From: Bombella pluederhausensis
Lineage (GTDB): Bacteria; Pseudomonadota; Alphaproteobacteria; Acetobacterales; Acetobacteraceae
DNA: 64,000 nt
Direction of reading: 5' to 3'
Assembly: GCF_026385525.1 (NCBI RefSeq)
Contig: NZ_JANIDY010000001.1
Span: 310,001 to 374,000, forward strand
Shown here in pieces: positions 54,155 to 62,746 of this stretch. The position numbers and the translations under genes are program-made. Under the pieces are notes generated by a model that had not been told where the DNA came from, did not search any database, and saw only the letters and a program-made list of their open reading frames with translations. Within the stretch, counting starts at the first letter, position 1; every line of letters begins with the position of its first letter.

Positions 54155-55159
54155 ATGACTGAGCGTCCATCTCATATCCGTCCCCCCATTGATCCTGAGT
54201 CTGAGGGGCTGATTGATGCGTTCCTCGAGACATTGCTGGCAGAGCGTGGTGCAGCGCAAAGAACGAGGCTGGCCTACAGGGCTGATCTTGAGGATTTTGC
54301 CCGTTGGTGTTCGCCTACGGCGCTGGCGGATGTAGGGAGCAGCCGGGTTCATACCTATCTGGCCGATCTGGGGCGGGCGGGTATTACGCCCCGCACGCAG
54401 GCACGGCGTCTTTCATGCCTTAGGCAGTTTGCCCGCTTCATGCTCCAGATGGGCGTGCGGGATGATGAGATGACAGCCGGGCAGATCACACCTCATTATC
54501 AGAGTGGGTTGCCGCATCCCCTGAGTGAGGAGGAGGTTAAGCGCCTTCTGGAAAAAGGAACTTGTGGCCATCCCGATTTACGGCGGGACCTGCTTTCTCG
54601 TGTGGCGCTGGAGCTGCTCTACACGACAGGTCTGCGCATCAGCGAACTTCTCAGCCTGCCTGCCACCTGTGTGCGGCATCGGGGTGGGATGCTTCCTGTG
54701 AGGGGGAAAGGCGGGCGAGAGCGGCTCGTGCCTTTCTCCAGTACGGCACGGGAGGCCGCCGAAGCTCTGCTGGCCTATGATGCCGTGCTGGACAGCCCGT
54801 GGCTCTTTCCGGGGCGCAACCCCAAGAAGCCGCTGACACGTCAGGGTTTTGATAAGATACTCTATGCCTGTGCCCTCAAGGCGGGGCTGGACCCGCAGCG
54901 TGTGAGCCCGCATGTGCTGCGTCATTCTTTTGCAACGCATCTGCTGAACAGGGGGGCGGACCTGCGGGCGCTCCAGATGCTGCTGGGTCATGCCGACATC
55001 ACCACGACACAGATTTACACGCAGGTGATGACAGAACGGTTGAAAGAGGCTGTTAAGCAGCATCATCCGCTAGGGCAGGAGGCGGATGCGTCAGAAAAGC
55101 AGAATGATGGTGAACAGCCGGATACAGATGAGGTTTTTCTGGCAGGAAGCCAAAAATAG
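54155..55159 (+). CDS. xerD: Site-specific tyrosine recombinase XerD
   Basis: A 334-residue tyrosine recombinase. The N-terminal SAM-like core-binding domain is residues about 20-110. The catalytic residues are visible: Arg in LYTTGLRISELLSL, Lys in VRGKGGRERLVP, His-x-x-Arg in SPHVLRHSFATHLL, His in LQMLLGHADITTTQIYTQV and the nucleophile Tyr in IYT. With XerC it resolves chromosome dimers at dif. It is not an integron or phage integrase, because the surrounding genes are core genes. I prefer XerD to XerC because the gene lies between aroK-aroB and accA, an arrangement I associate with alphaproteobacterial xerD. Confidence 0.88.
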   Translation: MTERPSHIRPPIDPESEGLIDAFLETLLAERGAAQRTRLAYRADLEDFARWCSPTALADVGSSRVHTYLADLGRAGITPRTQARRLSCLRQFARFMLQMGVRDDEMTAGQITPHYQSGLPHPLSEEEVKRLLEKGTCGHPDLRRDLLSRVALELLYTTGLRISELLSLPATCVRHRGGMLPVRGKGGRERLVPFSSTAREAAEALLAYDAVLDSPWLFPGRNPKKPLTRQGFDKILYACALKAGLDPQRVSPHVLRHSFATHLLNRGADLRALQMLLGHADITTTQIYTQVMTERLKEAVKQHHPLGQEADASEKQNDGEQPDTDEVFLAGSQK

Positions 55160-55198
55160 GACTGTCTTGCACTCCGTTTGCATGCTATCGGGCAGACT

Positions 55199-56167
55199 AT
55201 GCGCCAGTTCCTAGATTTCGAAAAATCGGTTGCCGAGCTTGAGACCAAGATCGGTGAACTTCGTCAGGTTGGTCGCCAGGATGATGGCGCTGGTCTGGAT
55301 GGTCTGAACATTGATGACGAGATGGCCCGCCTCTCGGAGAAAGCGGACAAGCAGCTCCGCAGTCTCTACAGCAAGCTGACACCGTTGCAGAAGGTGCAGG
55401 TGGCCCGTCATGCCCAGCGGCCTCATGCCTTGGACTATATCGAGTCCCTGATGACGGATTACACGCCGCTTGCAGGTGACCGTGTGTTCGGTGACGATCA
55501 GGCCCTCATCGGGGGGCTGGCCCGTTTCCGTGGTCAGCCGGTGATGGTGATCGGGACGGAACGAGGGTCTGATACGGAGAGCCGTCTGCGTCATAATTTC
55601 GGTATGGCCCGTCCGGAAGGGTATCGTAAGGCGCAGCGTTTGATGCGTATGGCTGAGCGTTTCGGTCTGCCAATCCTGACATTCGTGGATACAGCCGGTG
55701 CGTGGCCGGGGATTGATGCCGAGGCCCGTGGGCAGGCAGAAGCGATTGCCAGAGCGATTGATACCTGCCTTCAGGTCAAGGTGCCTCTGATTGCCACAGT
55801 GATCGGTGAAGGTGGGTCCGGTGGGGCTATTGCCATTGCAGCCGGTGACCGTGTGCTGATGCTGGAACACGCCATCTATTCCGTCATTTCTCCAGAAGCA
55901 GCGGCCTCCATTCTCTGGCGTGACCCGAAAATGTCCCCCGCCTCTGCCGAAGCTCTGAAGCTGACGGCACAGGACCTGAAAAAACTGGGCCTGATTGACC
56001 GCATCATTGATGAGCCCGTGGGTGGTGCCCAGCGTATGCCTGCCGAGGCTATTAACCGTGTTGGTGAGGCTATTGCGGCAGAACTGGCCAGCGTACAGGC
56101 CTTGCCGAAAGATAGCCTCCTGCTGCGCCGCCGGGAGCGTTATCTGGAGATGACCCGTGCCAGCTGA
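55199..56167 (+). CDS. accA: Acetyl-CoA carboxylase carboxyltransferase subunit alpha
   Basis: A 322-residue subunit that, with AccD, transfers the carboxyl group from biotin to acetyl-CoA, giving malonyl-CoA for fatty acid synthesis. The start MRQFLDFEKSVAELETKIGELR fits the family, followed by HALDYIESLMTDYTPLAGDR, AQRLMRMAERFGLPILTFVDTAGAWPGIDAEARGQAEAIA and VIGEGGSGGAIAIAAGDRVLMLE. I chose ATG 55199 rather than the in-frame TTG at 55178. It lies 39 bp behind xerD and ends at a strong terminator. Confidence 0.96.
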   Translation: MRQFLDFEKSVAELETKIGELRQVGRQDDGAGLDGLNIDDEMARLSEKADKQLRSLYSKLTPLQKVQVARHAQRPHALDYIESLMTDYTPLAGDRVFGDDQALIGGLARFRGQPVMVIGTERGSDTESRLRHNFGMARPEGYRKAQRLMRMAERFGLPILTFVDTAGAWPGIDAEARGQAEAIARAIDTCLQVKVPLIATVIGEGGSGGAIAIAAGDRVLMLEHAIYSVISPEAAASILWRDPKMSPASAEALKLTAQDLKKLGLIDRIIDEPVGGAQRMPAEAINRVGEAIAAELASVQALPKDSLLLRRRERYLEMTRAS

Positions 56168-56194
56168 TGGCCTGCGGTAAAATCCGGAGTTTCT

Positions 56195-56230
56195 GAAAAA
56201 GGCCGTTCCTGTATGGGAGCGGCCTTTTTC
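56195..56230. terminator. Bidirectional intrinsic terminator after accA
   Basis: GAAAAAGGCCGTTCC pairs with GGGAGCGGCCTTTTTC with one G-U pair, giving T-runs on both strands. It separates the convergent accA and MoaB/CinA-like genes. Confidence 0.88.
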
Positions 56231-56243
56231 TGTTGGGGGGTGT

Positions 56244-57011
56244 TCAGTCCCGGCTGTGATGTGGTGGGTCGCCTTCCAGCGGGGTGAATCCCAGATCATG
56301 AAGCAGGGCCTTCAGGGCAGAGCCAGCATAGGCAACGGCAGCAGCGTCATAGCCTTTGGCGACCAGCGCTACGCCCCGCTTTTTGCCATCTTCAAACGGG
56401 TATGAGCCGAGATCAAGCATGGGGAAATTCTGCTGGATGGCTGTGAGTTTTTCGGCAAGGTCCCCTTCATAGATGTCGTAGCTGTACCAGCTGGCACTTG
56501 TCAGAGGGGCACCGGCCTCCAGACGGGGCATCAGCCATGCAACCATGGCTTGGAAGATGCGGGGCACGCCAGCCATGACATGCACGTTCCCCAAGGAGAA
56601 GCCGGGGGCCGTGGAGACACTGTTTTCGATGGGCGTGGCACCTTCTGGCAGCCATGCCATGCGTTGACGGGCCTTGTTGAACTCTCCAGCCGGAAAGAGT
56701 GCCTCTAGCTGGCGGAAGCTGTCTTCATGGCATTTCAGCGGGACATTGAAGGCTTCTGCCACGCAGGCAGCGGTGATGTCATCATGTGTCGGGCCGATTC
56801 CGCCACTGGTAAAGAGCAGGTCGAACCGGGCCCGGCAGTCATTGACGGTGGATATGATGTGCTCCGCTATGTCGGGGATCACCCGGACCTCCATAAGCCG
56901 GATACCTCGGCCATTGAGCGCTTGGGCAAGCACGCGGATATTGGCATCCTGTGTACGTCCGGAAAGGATTTCGTTACCAATGACAAGAAAACATGCCGTG
57001 CGGGGAGCCAT
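56244..57011 (-). CDS. Molybdopterin-binding/CinA N-terminal domain protein
   Basis: A 255-residue protein of the MoCF-biosynthesis fold. Family signs are ACFLVIGNEILSGRTQDANI, the central LLFTSGGIGPTHDDITAACVAEAF, the later NRARQRMAWLPEGATPIEN-type segment and GFSLGNVHVMAGVPRIFQAMV. Long CinA proteins add a C-terminal nicotinamide-mononucleotide amidohydrolase domain, absent here. Stand-alone versions are known in Alphaproteobacteria; their role may be ADP-ribose pyrophosphatase activity or molybdopterin handling, which sequence alone cannot settle. No molybdenum cofactor genes are near. Confidence 0.85.
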   Translation of the reverse strand: MAPRTACFLVIGNEILSGRTQDANIRVLAQALNGRGIRLMEVRVIPDIAEHIISTVNDCRARFDLLFTSGGIGPTHDDITAACVAEAFNVPLKCHEDSFRQLEALFPAGEFNKARQRMAWLPEGATPIENSVSTAPGFSLGNVHVMAGVPRIFQAMVAWLMPRLEAGAPLTSASWYSYDIYEGDLAEKLTAIQQNFPMLDLGSYPFEDGKKRGVALVAKGYDAAAVAYAGSALKALLHDLGFTPLEGDPPHHSRD

Positions 57012-57122
57012 GAGCCTGTAATTACCTTATGATGGCCGCAGCGCTGTCCGATGCGGGCGGTGAAAACTGAATGTATCGTCCCTGTACTATAGGGGAGGGT
57101 GCGGTCTTTAATAAAGGGAGAG

Positions 57123-58022
57123 ATGCCTGTGACGCTGGAGCACCATAAGCCTGTATGTCTGTCGGATTTCCGGGCTGTGCTTGGGGAAGGGCCCGTCTGG
57201 ATTGCGGCAGAAAACTCCTTCTATTTCGTGGATATTGTTGGTCGTCATGTGCACCGTTACAGCCTGACGGATGGTAAGCTGTGCAGTTGGGCAGCCCCCA
57301 ATCGTGCGGGGTTCCTGCTACCCGTGAGTGACGGTACGTTTCTTGCCGGTCTGCCGGATGGTCTGCACCGTTTTGATGTAAAGACAGGCTATTTTGAACA
57401 TGCCTGCACGATTGAGCCGGAAGATGAGGGTAACCGCCTGAATGATGGCTGCGTGGATCATAAGGGCCGTATCTGGTTCGGCACGATGGATGACGGAGAA
57501 AGCCGGGATAGTGGCTCTCTCTACCGGGTCGAGCATAAGAAGGGGCAGCTCAGTGTCTCTCATTGGGACAGTGGCTATACGGTGTCCAACGGCCCGGCCA
57601 TCTCTCCCTGTGGCAAAGTGCTTTACGCCTGCGATAGCCCGCAGCAGCGTATCTATGCGTTCGACATTGCCGATGATGGCAGTCTGACCAACAAGCGTAT
57701 CTTTGCCACCCTGACCAAAGGTTATCCTGATGGTGTGGTGACGGATAGCGAGGGGAACCTCTGGTGTGGGACATGGGCCGGTGGGCAGATCACCCGTTTC
57801 CGCCCGGATGGGACCATGATGGAGCCGATTGCCCTGCCTGTTGCGAATGTCACGAAAGTGGCTTTCGGGGGGGATGATTATCGGACGGTATTCGTCACGA
57901 CAGCCCGCAAGGGGCTGAGTGAGGAGGAACTGGCAGCACAGCCACAGGCAGGGGGCGTTTTCGCTTTCCGTACGGATGTGCCGGGTAATCCGCAGCACAG
58001 CTTTGTGCTGGAACCAGTCTGA
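57123..58022 (+). CDS. SMP-30/gluconolactonase family protein
   Basis: A 299-residue six-bladed propeller protein that should hydrolyse sugar lactones to aldonic acids with a divalent metal. Typical segments are AVLGEGPVWIAAENSFYFVDI with the metal-binding Glu, EGNRLNDGCVDHKGRIWFGTMD with the Asn, VSNGPAISPCGKVLYACDSPQQRIYAFD with the Asp, and PDGVVTDSEGNLWCGTWAGGQITRF. In acetic acid bacteria such enzymes act on products of sugar oxidation, for example gluconolactone, but arabinonolactone is equally possible. ATG 57123 follows AAAGGGAGAG; the frame opens at a GTG at 57099. There is no signal peptide, so it is cytoplasmic. Confidence 0.9.
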   Translation: MPVTLEHHKPVCLSDFRAVLGEGPVWIAAENSFYFVDIVGRHVHRYSLTDGKLCSWAAPNRAGFLLPVSDGTFLAGLPDGLHRFDVKTGYFEHACTIEPEDEGNRLNDGCVDHKGRIWFGTMDDGESRDSGSLYRVEHKKGQLSVSHWDSGYTVSNGPAISPCGKVLYACDSPQQRIYAFDIADDGSLTNKRIFATLTKGYPDGVVTDSEGNLWCGTWAGGQITRFRPDGTMMEPIALPVANVTKVAFGGDDYRTVFVTTARKGLSEEELAAQPQAGGVFAFRTDVPGNPQHSFVLEPV

Positions 58023-58032
58023 TCTGAAAATG

Positions 58033-58062
58033 AGGAAGGAGCCTTTTTCAGGGCCCCTTCCT
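58033..58062. terminator. Hairpin between lactonase and Nudix genes
   Basis: AGGAAGG (58033-58039) pairs with CCTTCCT (58056-58062), with additional inner pairing and a T-run inside the loop. It lies in the convergent gap; a T-run after the stem is missing, so its strength is uncertain. Confidence 0.4.
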
Positions 58063-58072
58063 GACGGGCTTA

Positions 58073-58492
58073 TCAGCCCAGAAGTGCCTGAATGCGTGGT
58101 ACGAGAGGCGCATCGGCTTTAGGCATGGGGTAATTGCCCAGTTCGGAGGCTGGAACCCATGCCAGTGTCTGGCCTTCCCGGCCAATCGGGTCATGCTCCC
58201 AGTCCCGCACAAGATAGAGTGCCATGAGCAGATGGAATGTGGCACAGTCCTCGCTGACGAATGTAAAAGGTTCCAGCTTTTCCGGCTGGACAGTGATGCC
58301 AAGCTCCTCATTCAGCTCCCGGACAAGCGCAGCCTCCGGTGATTCCGGTACCTCTACTTTCCCACCGGGGAATTCCCACAATCCGGCAAATGTCTTGCCT
58401 TCGGGGCGTTGTGCCAGCAGGACGGTATTGTCTTTCTTGATGAGAATAGCCGCCGTGACGAGCAGCGTATGGGGTCGGAATGGTGTGGTCAT
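58073..58492 (-). CDS. mutT: MutT-type Nudix hydrolase
   Basis: A 139-residue Nudix protein. The Nudix box is complete: GGKVEVPESPEAALVRELNEELGI, with the REUxEExG residues in place. The N-terminus LLVTAAILIKKDNTVLLAQRPEGKTFAGLWEFPGG matches the MutT/8-oxo-dGTP diphosphatase group, which clears oxidised nucleotides, with possible activity on dCTP. The size fits a single-domain MutT. It converges with the lactonase gene and is divergent from the TonB receptor gene. Confidence 0.88.
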   Translation of the reverse strand: MTTPFRPHTLLVTAAILIKKDNTVLLAQRPEGKTFAGLWEFPGGKVEVPESPEAALVRELNEELGITVQPEKLEPFTFVSEDCATFHLLMALYLVRDWEHDPIGREGQTLAWVPASELGNYPMPKADAPLVPRIQALLG

Positions 58493-58722
58493 GAAATGCT
58501 CCGCACGATGGGCAGGATGTTTTGTAGGATATGGACCAGAGATGCGCTTTTTATGCCACAGGGAAAAGAGGAAAAGTTAAAAAACCCGTACAGACCTTTG
58601 CGACAGGCGATGCGCCCGGTAGGAAGTCTGGCATACCGTGAATGGATAGCTGCCCTGACAGGAACACATCCTGCCATGGGCTTTTTCTTGTGTGCCGAGA
58701 TTCCATAGGAGTGCCAGACGCA
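58493..58722 (+). promoter_or_regulatory. Leader region of the second TonB receptor
   Basis: This 230-bp gap between divergent genes holds an A-rich segment (58560-58585) and, near its end, a hairpin CAGGA with TCCTG (58659-58673) followed by a T-rich stretch. Three blocks in it vaguely resemble conserved parts of the cobalamin riboswitch (GGGAA near 58560, CCCGTACAG near 58586, CAGGA...CCTGCC at 58659-58675) but the match is incomplete. Confidence 0.25.
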
Positions 58723-61266
58723 TTGCGCCGCCATCTTCTTCTGTCCTCCGCTGCCATTTTTTTGGGAATAGGTAGCGGGGCTGCTTTTGCTCAGACCAGA
58801 TCATCAGATTCGACCGTAACCTCTACGTCGGTAGCCAGTAAATCTACCGCATCGCATGGCAGTACGGTGGCCAAGCATCGCCATGTTGCCCGTAAAGGAA
58901 CAACGGGTAAGGCAGCCGGGGCAGCGGGCAGGAGCACCGGCACTACTGGTATGGCTGCGGCCAGTACGGGACAGGTGAAGAAGGTTAGCCATCACAGGCC
59001 GAAATATGTGTCTGCCCATGGTGTGCAGAGCCTGTCCGTTCATGCCTCCCATGTCAGCCGGTCTTCGGAACTGGTCGTGCCAAAAAGCGTGATGAAGGAA
59101 TACGTGCCGGGTACCAGCCCTTATAAAGCGCTGGACCGGATGCCGGGCGTGAGCTTTACCTCCACAGACCCGTTTGGTGTGGATAGCTTCGGGGCTAATC
59201 TGTACGTCCGTGGTTTCTTCATGAACCAGTTGGGCGTAACATTGGATGGCATTCCGCTGAATGACCAGACCTATCAGTCCGTCAATGGTCTGAGCCTCGC
59301 TTCAGCCATCATCCCCGATGATATTGGCAGCATGACCATGTCGCAGGGTGGGGGTGGCGTGGATGTGCCTTCTACCAACACGCTAGGCGGAACCATCCGG
59401 GTTACATCCAGCGATCCTTCCGACAGGATGGGCGGCAAGGTCAGTCAGGCCTTTGGCAGTTATGGCTCATATCGCACCTATGCCCGTCTTGATTCCGGCC
59501 GCCTGAATGAATCCGGCACGAAGTTTTACACCTCCTATGCCCGGACGGATGAAGGCATGTGGGAAGGTAAGGGGGACCAGTTCCTTCAGCAGGTGAATGC
59601 CAAGCTGGTGCAGCCTGTCGGGGAGCGTAGCAAGATTTCAGCCTTCTTTGACTGGACGGACCTTCAGCAGCAGAATTATCCGGACCTTTCACTGGGGATG
59701 ATTAATAATCTGGGGTGGCGTGTGCCGCATCTCTACCCGGATTATAAGAAGGCTTATCAGTGGGCGCAGCAATGTAACAGCAGCCCGAATAATTTCATGG
59801 CCTATCCGGGGTCCAACGGGCAGGTGAATGCCTGCCAGATGCCCTATTATGATGGTGGCCAGCATGAGACCAACTTCCTCGGTGGGTTGAATCTTGATTT
59901 CGCCCTTACGGATCGTCTGACATGGCATACGACTGCCTACGGCCATGCGCAGTCTGGTAATTACAGCTATACAGCCGCGGCCTCTGCGGCTTCGACCGAC
60001 CCTGACCTTCAGGTAGCTACGCCGAATGGTGTGCCGCTTTATCAGGAAGTCTGGAAGAACAGTCAGCAGCGCTTCGGTATCAATAGCAGCCTGAATTATC
60101 GCTGGGGGCACCATAAGATTGATACAGGCGTCTGGTACGAGAACAACAATCAGACCGCCGGACTGTATAATTATCTGGAGCCGGAGCTGGGTGCAGGCGC
60201 TCCCGTCAAGGCTGTTGGACCTTATGATGTCTATGGGCCAGCAGACCGGGTCTATAATTTCAGGTGGCGCACCAATGTGGTGCAGACCCATCTTCAGGAC
60301 ATCTACACCATTGTGAGGGGGCTGACCCTCACGGCGGGTTTCCGGTCCCTGATTTCCCAGACATCCGGTGGCGGTCATGAAAATGACAATTCATGGGCGG
60401 CTCTGGATGCTGGTGGGCTGCCTTCCGGGTCGTTGCACGCTACTGGTGCTTTCCTGCCTCATTTCAATCTGGACTGGCGCCTGAACCGGCAGCATGAGTT
60501 CTATATTGATATTTCCAAGAACATGCGGGCTTATGAGGTCTCTGGCACGGGTGTGGCCAACTCGCTGTTCTCTGTGCCCAATCAGCAGGAGTTCCTGCGG
60601 CAGAAGGCTCAGTCCAAGCCGGCCCGTGCATGGACCTATATGGGCGGGTACCGCTTTACGTCTTCCATCGTGCAGCTGGATGCCACGGTCTATCACTCCA
60701 CCCTGATGCATGAGCTTCTGGCTGGGGCACGGGGAACGATGTTCAACCCGATCTCCGAGGAGTTTGATTTTGGGCGTATTTCCATGACAGGGGCTAATGG
60801 CAGCGTGTCTGTTCGTCCGCTGCCGGGATTGGTCATTACCAATACGCTCAGCTACAATAAGGGGACGTATGACCGTGATGTGACCTCCAGTGCCGGGAAT
60901 TATTACCCGCTGAAGGGCAAGCACATCGTCAACTATCCATCATGGATGTATAAGACATCCATTGCTTATACATGGCATGGGATTAATGCGCATTTTGATG
61001 CCAATTACTTTGGCAAGCGTTATTACAGCTTCATGAATGATACATCCGTGGGCAGTTATTGGCTGGCCAATACGGGAGTGAATTATACCTTCAAGAAGCT
61101 GGCCGGTGTGCGGGACCTGACGGTCAGCTTCAATGTCTATAACCTGTTCAACAACAAATATATCGCCATGATGGGCGAGAACAACAACCCGCCCGTGGGG
61201 GATTATCAGTCTCTGGAACGGGGGGCGACACGGGAATATTTCGGGACGGTCAGTGCAGCGTTTTGA
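58723..61266 (+). CDS. TonB-dependent receptor
   Basis: An 847-residue outer-membrane receptor. I chose the TTG at 58723: it gives a clean signal peptide (MRRHLLLSSAAIFLGIGSGAAFA) and follows TAGGAG by about 10 bases; no ATG does so. Residues 25-110 are low complexity, rich in Ser, Thr, Ala, Gly, Lys and His. The plug has YKALDRMPGVSFTSTDPFGV, LYVRGFFMNQLGVTLDGIPL and GGTIRVTSSDPSD, followed by a long barrel ending TREYFGTVSAAF with the terminal Phe. It resembles receptors for ferric complexes or other large ligands. No neighbouring gene reveals the substrate. Confidence 0.92.
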   Translation: MRRHLLLSSAAIFLGIGSGAAFAQTRSSDSTVTSTSVASKSTASHGSTVAKHRHVARKGTTGKAAGAAGRSTGTTGMAAASTGQVKKVSHHRPKYVSAHGVQSLSVHASHVSRSSELVVPKSVMKEYVPGTSPYKALDRMPGVSFTSTDPFGVDSFGANLYVRGFFMNQLGVTLDGIPLNDQTYQSVNGLSLASAIIPDDIGSMTMSQGGGGVDVPSTNTLGGTIRVTSSDPSDRMGGKVSQAFGSYGSYRTYARLDSGRLNESGTKFYTSYARTDEGMWEGKGDQFLQQVNAKLVQPVGERSKISAFFDWTDLQQQNYPDLSLGMINNLGWRVPHLYPDYKKAYQWAQQCNSSPNNFMAYPGSNGQVNACQMPYYDGGQHETNFLGGLNLDFALTDRLTWHTTAYGHAQSGNYSYTAAASAASTDPDLQVATPNGVPLYQEVWKNSQQRFGINSSLNYRWGHHKIDTGVWYENNNQTAGLYNYLEPELGAGAPVKAVGPYDVYGPADRVYNFRWRTNVVQTHLQDIYTIVRGLTLTAGFRSLISQTSGGGHENDNSWAALDAGGLPSGSLHATGAFLPHFNLDWRLNRQHEFYIDISKNMRAYEVSGTGVANSLFSVPNQQEFLRQKAQSKPARAWTYMGGYRFTSSIVQLDATVYHSTLMHELLAGARGTMFNPISEEFDFGRISMTGANGSVSVRPLPGLVITNTLSYNKGTYDRDVTSSAGNYYPLKGKHIVNYPSWMYKTSIAYTWHGINAHFDANYFGKRYYSFMNDTSVGSYWLANTGVNYTFKKLAGVRDLTVSFNVYNLFNNKYIAMMGENNNPPVGDYQSLERGATREYFGTVSAAF

Positions 61267-61286
61267 TGGTCTGACAGGATGAGAAG

Positions 61287-61320
61287 ACGGCCCGCTCTGG
61301 TTTCAGGCGGGCCGTTTTTT
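61287..61320 (+). terminator. Intrinsic terminator after the second TonB receptor
   Basis: ACGGCCCGC pairs perfectly with GCGGGCCGT, followed by a run of T residues (61315-61320). It lies just before the 3' end of the convergent DUF815 gene. Confidence 0.9.
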
Positions 61321-61323
61321 GTT

Positions 61324-62199
61324 TCAGCGAGCTTCTTCGGCCAGTTCAGCGCTGAGGGCGGTGATGAACTGGGCGGCGACCCGGCCGGAGCGGCTGCCCC
61401 GCTGGATAGACCATTGCAGCGCACGGCGGTGCAGCTCATCCTTGGCGATGGGCAGTTTTCTGTCTGCCGCATAGGCATCAATGATGCTCAGATAATGAGG
61501 CTGGGAGGCCCCATAAAGGCCGATCCATAGGCCGAAACGGTCGGAGAGGGAGACTTTTTCTTCAATGGCCTCACCCGGATTGATGGCATCTCCCGCTTCA
61601 TTCTCAATCATGTTCTGGGGCATGAGATGACGGCGGTTGGAGGTGGCATAGACCAGAACATTATCCGGTCGCCCGGCAATGCCGCCATCAAGGACGGATT
61701 TCAGCGATTTGTAATCGGCATCCTGTGTTTCGAAAGAAAGATCATCACAGAACAGGATGACCCGGCGGGTGCTACGGCGCAGCAGGGCCAGAAGCTGCGG
61801 CAGAGTGCTGAGATCATCCCGTGGAATCTCGATCAATGCCAGAGGAGGCTGGCCGTTCCTGCGCTGTTCTTCATTGACAGCCAGCAGGCAGGCTTTGACC
61901 AGTGAAGACTTGCCCATACCTCTGGCGCCCCAGAGCATGACATTATTGGCTGTCAGCCCGTGGGCAAAGAAGCGTGTATTGCCCATGACCTGCCTTATCT
62001 GCCGGTCAATGCCTTTCAGCAGTTCCAGCGGGACAGCCTGCATCTGGGGAATGGGCAGCAAATGGCCATTACTCCCCTGCCAGAGGAAGGTATCCTGCGT
62101 GAGGTCATCCAGTATGGCGGGGTCTGCGGGAGGAGGCGCCATGCGCTCCAGACTTTCGGCAATGCGGGTCAGGAGGGGAAGAAGGGCAGTTGTGGGCAT
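61324..62199 (-). CDS. DUF815-type AAA ATPase
   Basis: A 291-residue predicted ATPase. Walker A is NVMLWGARGMGKSSLVKACL and Walker B is RRVILFCDDLSFE, followed by the sensor segment LVYATSNRRHLMPQNM and LSDRFGLWIGLY, all typical of the DUF815 group of AAA+ proteins. Its cellular role is not established to my knowledge. ATG 62199 follows ACAGGAAG; the frame extends upstream to 62292 without homology, where it would overlap yajC's start region. It is divergent from yajC, with an 85-bp promoter region between them, an arrangement I have seen repeatedly in Alphaproteobacteria. Confidence 0.88.
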   Translation of the reverse strand: MPTTALLPLLTRIAESLERMAPPPADPAILDDLTQDTFLWQGSNGHLLPIPQMQAVPLELLKGIDRQIRQVMGNTRFFAHGLTANNVMLWGARGMGKSSLVKACLLAVNEEQRRNGQPPLALIEIPRDDLSTLPQLLALLRRSTRRVILFCDDLSFETQDADYKSLKSVLDGGIAGRPDNVLVYATSNRRHLMPQNMIENEAGDAINPGEAIEEKVSLSDRFGLWIGLYGASQPHYLSIIDAYAADRKLPIAKDELHRRALQWSIQRGSRSGRVAAQFITALSAELAEEAR

Positions 62200-62284
62200 G
62201 GGCTTCCTGTATAATGAGCTTGACGTGACACCCCGGCACGATATGGTCCGGGAGTATCCCATAAAGATGGAACCAAAATCACCT

Positions 62285-62641
62285 ATGAACAATATTCTTT
62301 TCTCTACAGCTTATGCTGCTGATGCCGGTGCCGCTGGTGGTGCTTTCAACTCGGCAGCGCTGATGCAGTATGCGCCGATCGTTCTGGTTTTTATCGTATT
62401 CTACTTTCTGCTCATCCGTCCGCAGCAGAAGCGTCAGCGTGAACTGCGTGAGCAGCAGGGTAATCTGCGCCGCGGCGACCGGATCCTGACGGCTGGTGGC
62501 ATTCTGGGCACCGTGCAGAATACCCGTGAGGATTCGCAGGAAGTGGATGTGGAGATTGCACCGGGCGTGAAGGTGAAGGTTATTCGCAGCACCATCACGA
62601 ACGTGCTGTCCCGTGAAGGCAAGGCTGCCAACGATTCATGA
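62285..62641 (+). CDS. yajC: Preprotein translocase subunit YajC
   Basis: A 118-residue membrane protein of the SecDF-YajC complex that aids Sec export. A single membrane helix (APIVLVFIVFYFLLI) is followed by the family signature RPQQKRQRELREQQGNLRRGDRILTAGGILGTV and a small cytoplasmic domain. A hydrophobic N-terminal segment precedes it. Usually secD and secF follow yajC; here a terminator and sodB follow instead. ATG 62285 is chosen; ATG 62267 is an in-frame alternative. Confidence 0.94.
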   Translation: MNNILFSTAYAADAGAAGGAFNSAALMQYAPIVLVFIVFYFLLIRPQQKRQRELREQQGNLRRGDRILTAGGILGTVQNTREDSQEVDVEIAPGVKVKVIRSTITNVLSREGKAANDS

Positions 62642-62689
62642 GGTAATGGTGGGGCAGGCCCTGTGTCTGCCTTTCCTGTTGAAAAAGAA

Positions 62690-62725
62690 AAACCCTGCCA
62701 CGGTCTCACATGGCAGGGTTTTTTC
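62690..62725. terminator. Bidirectional intrinsic terminator between yajC and sodB
   Basis: AAACCCTGCCA (62690-62700) pairs perfectly with TGGCAGGGTTT (62711-62721), with T-runs on the plus strand and an A-rich 5' flank. It serves both convergent genes. Confidence 0.92.
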
Positions 62726-62746
62726 ATGAAAGGATGATCGGAAAGA

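Noticed and set aside
54155-55159. Integrase of a mobile element
   Set aside because: It is a tyrosine recombinase, but flanking genes are core genes, there is no att-like repeat or phage gene, and the length and motifs fit XerD.
56244-57011. Full-length CinA competence protein
   Set aside because: Only the N-terminal MoCF-like domain is present (255 residues); the C-terminal amidohydrolase domain of full CinA is missing, with no sign of a frameshift.
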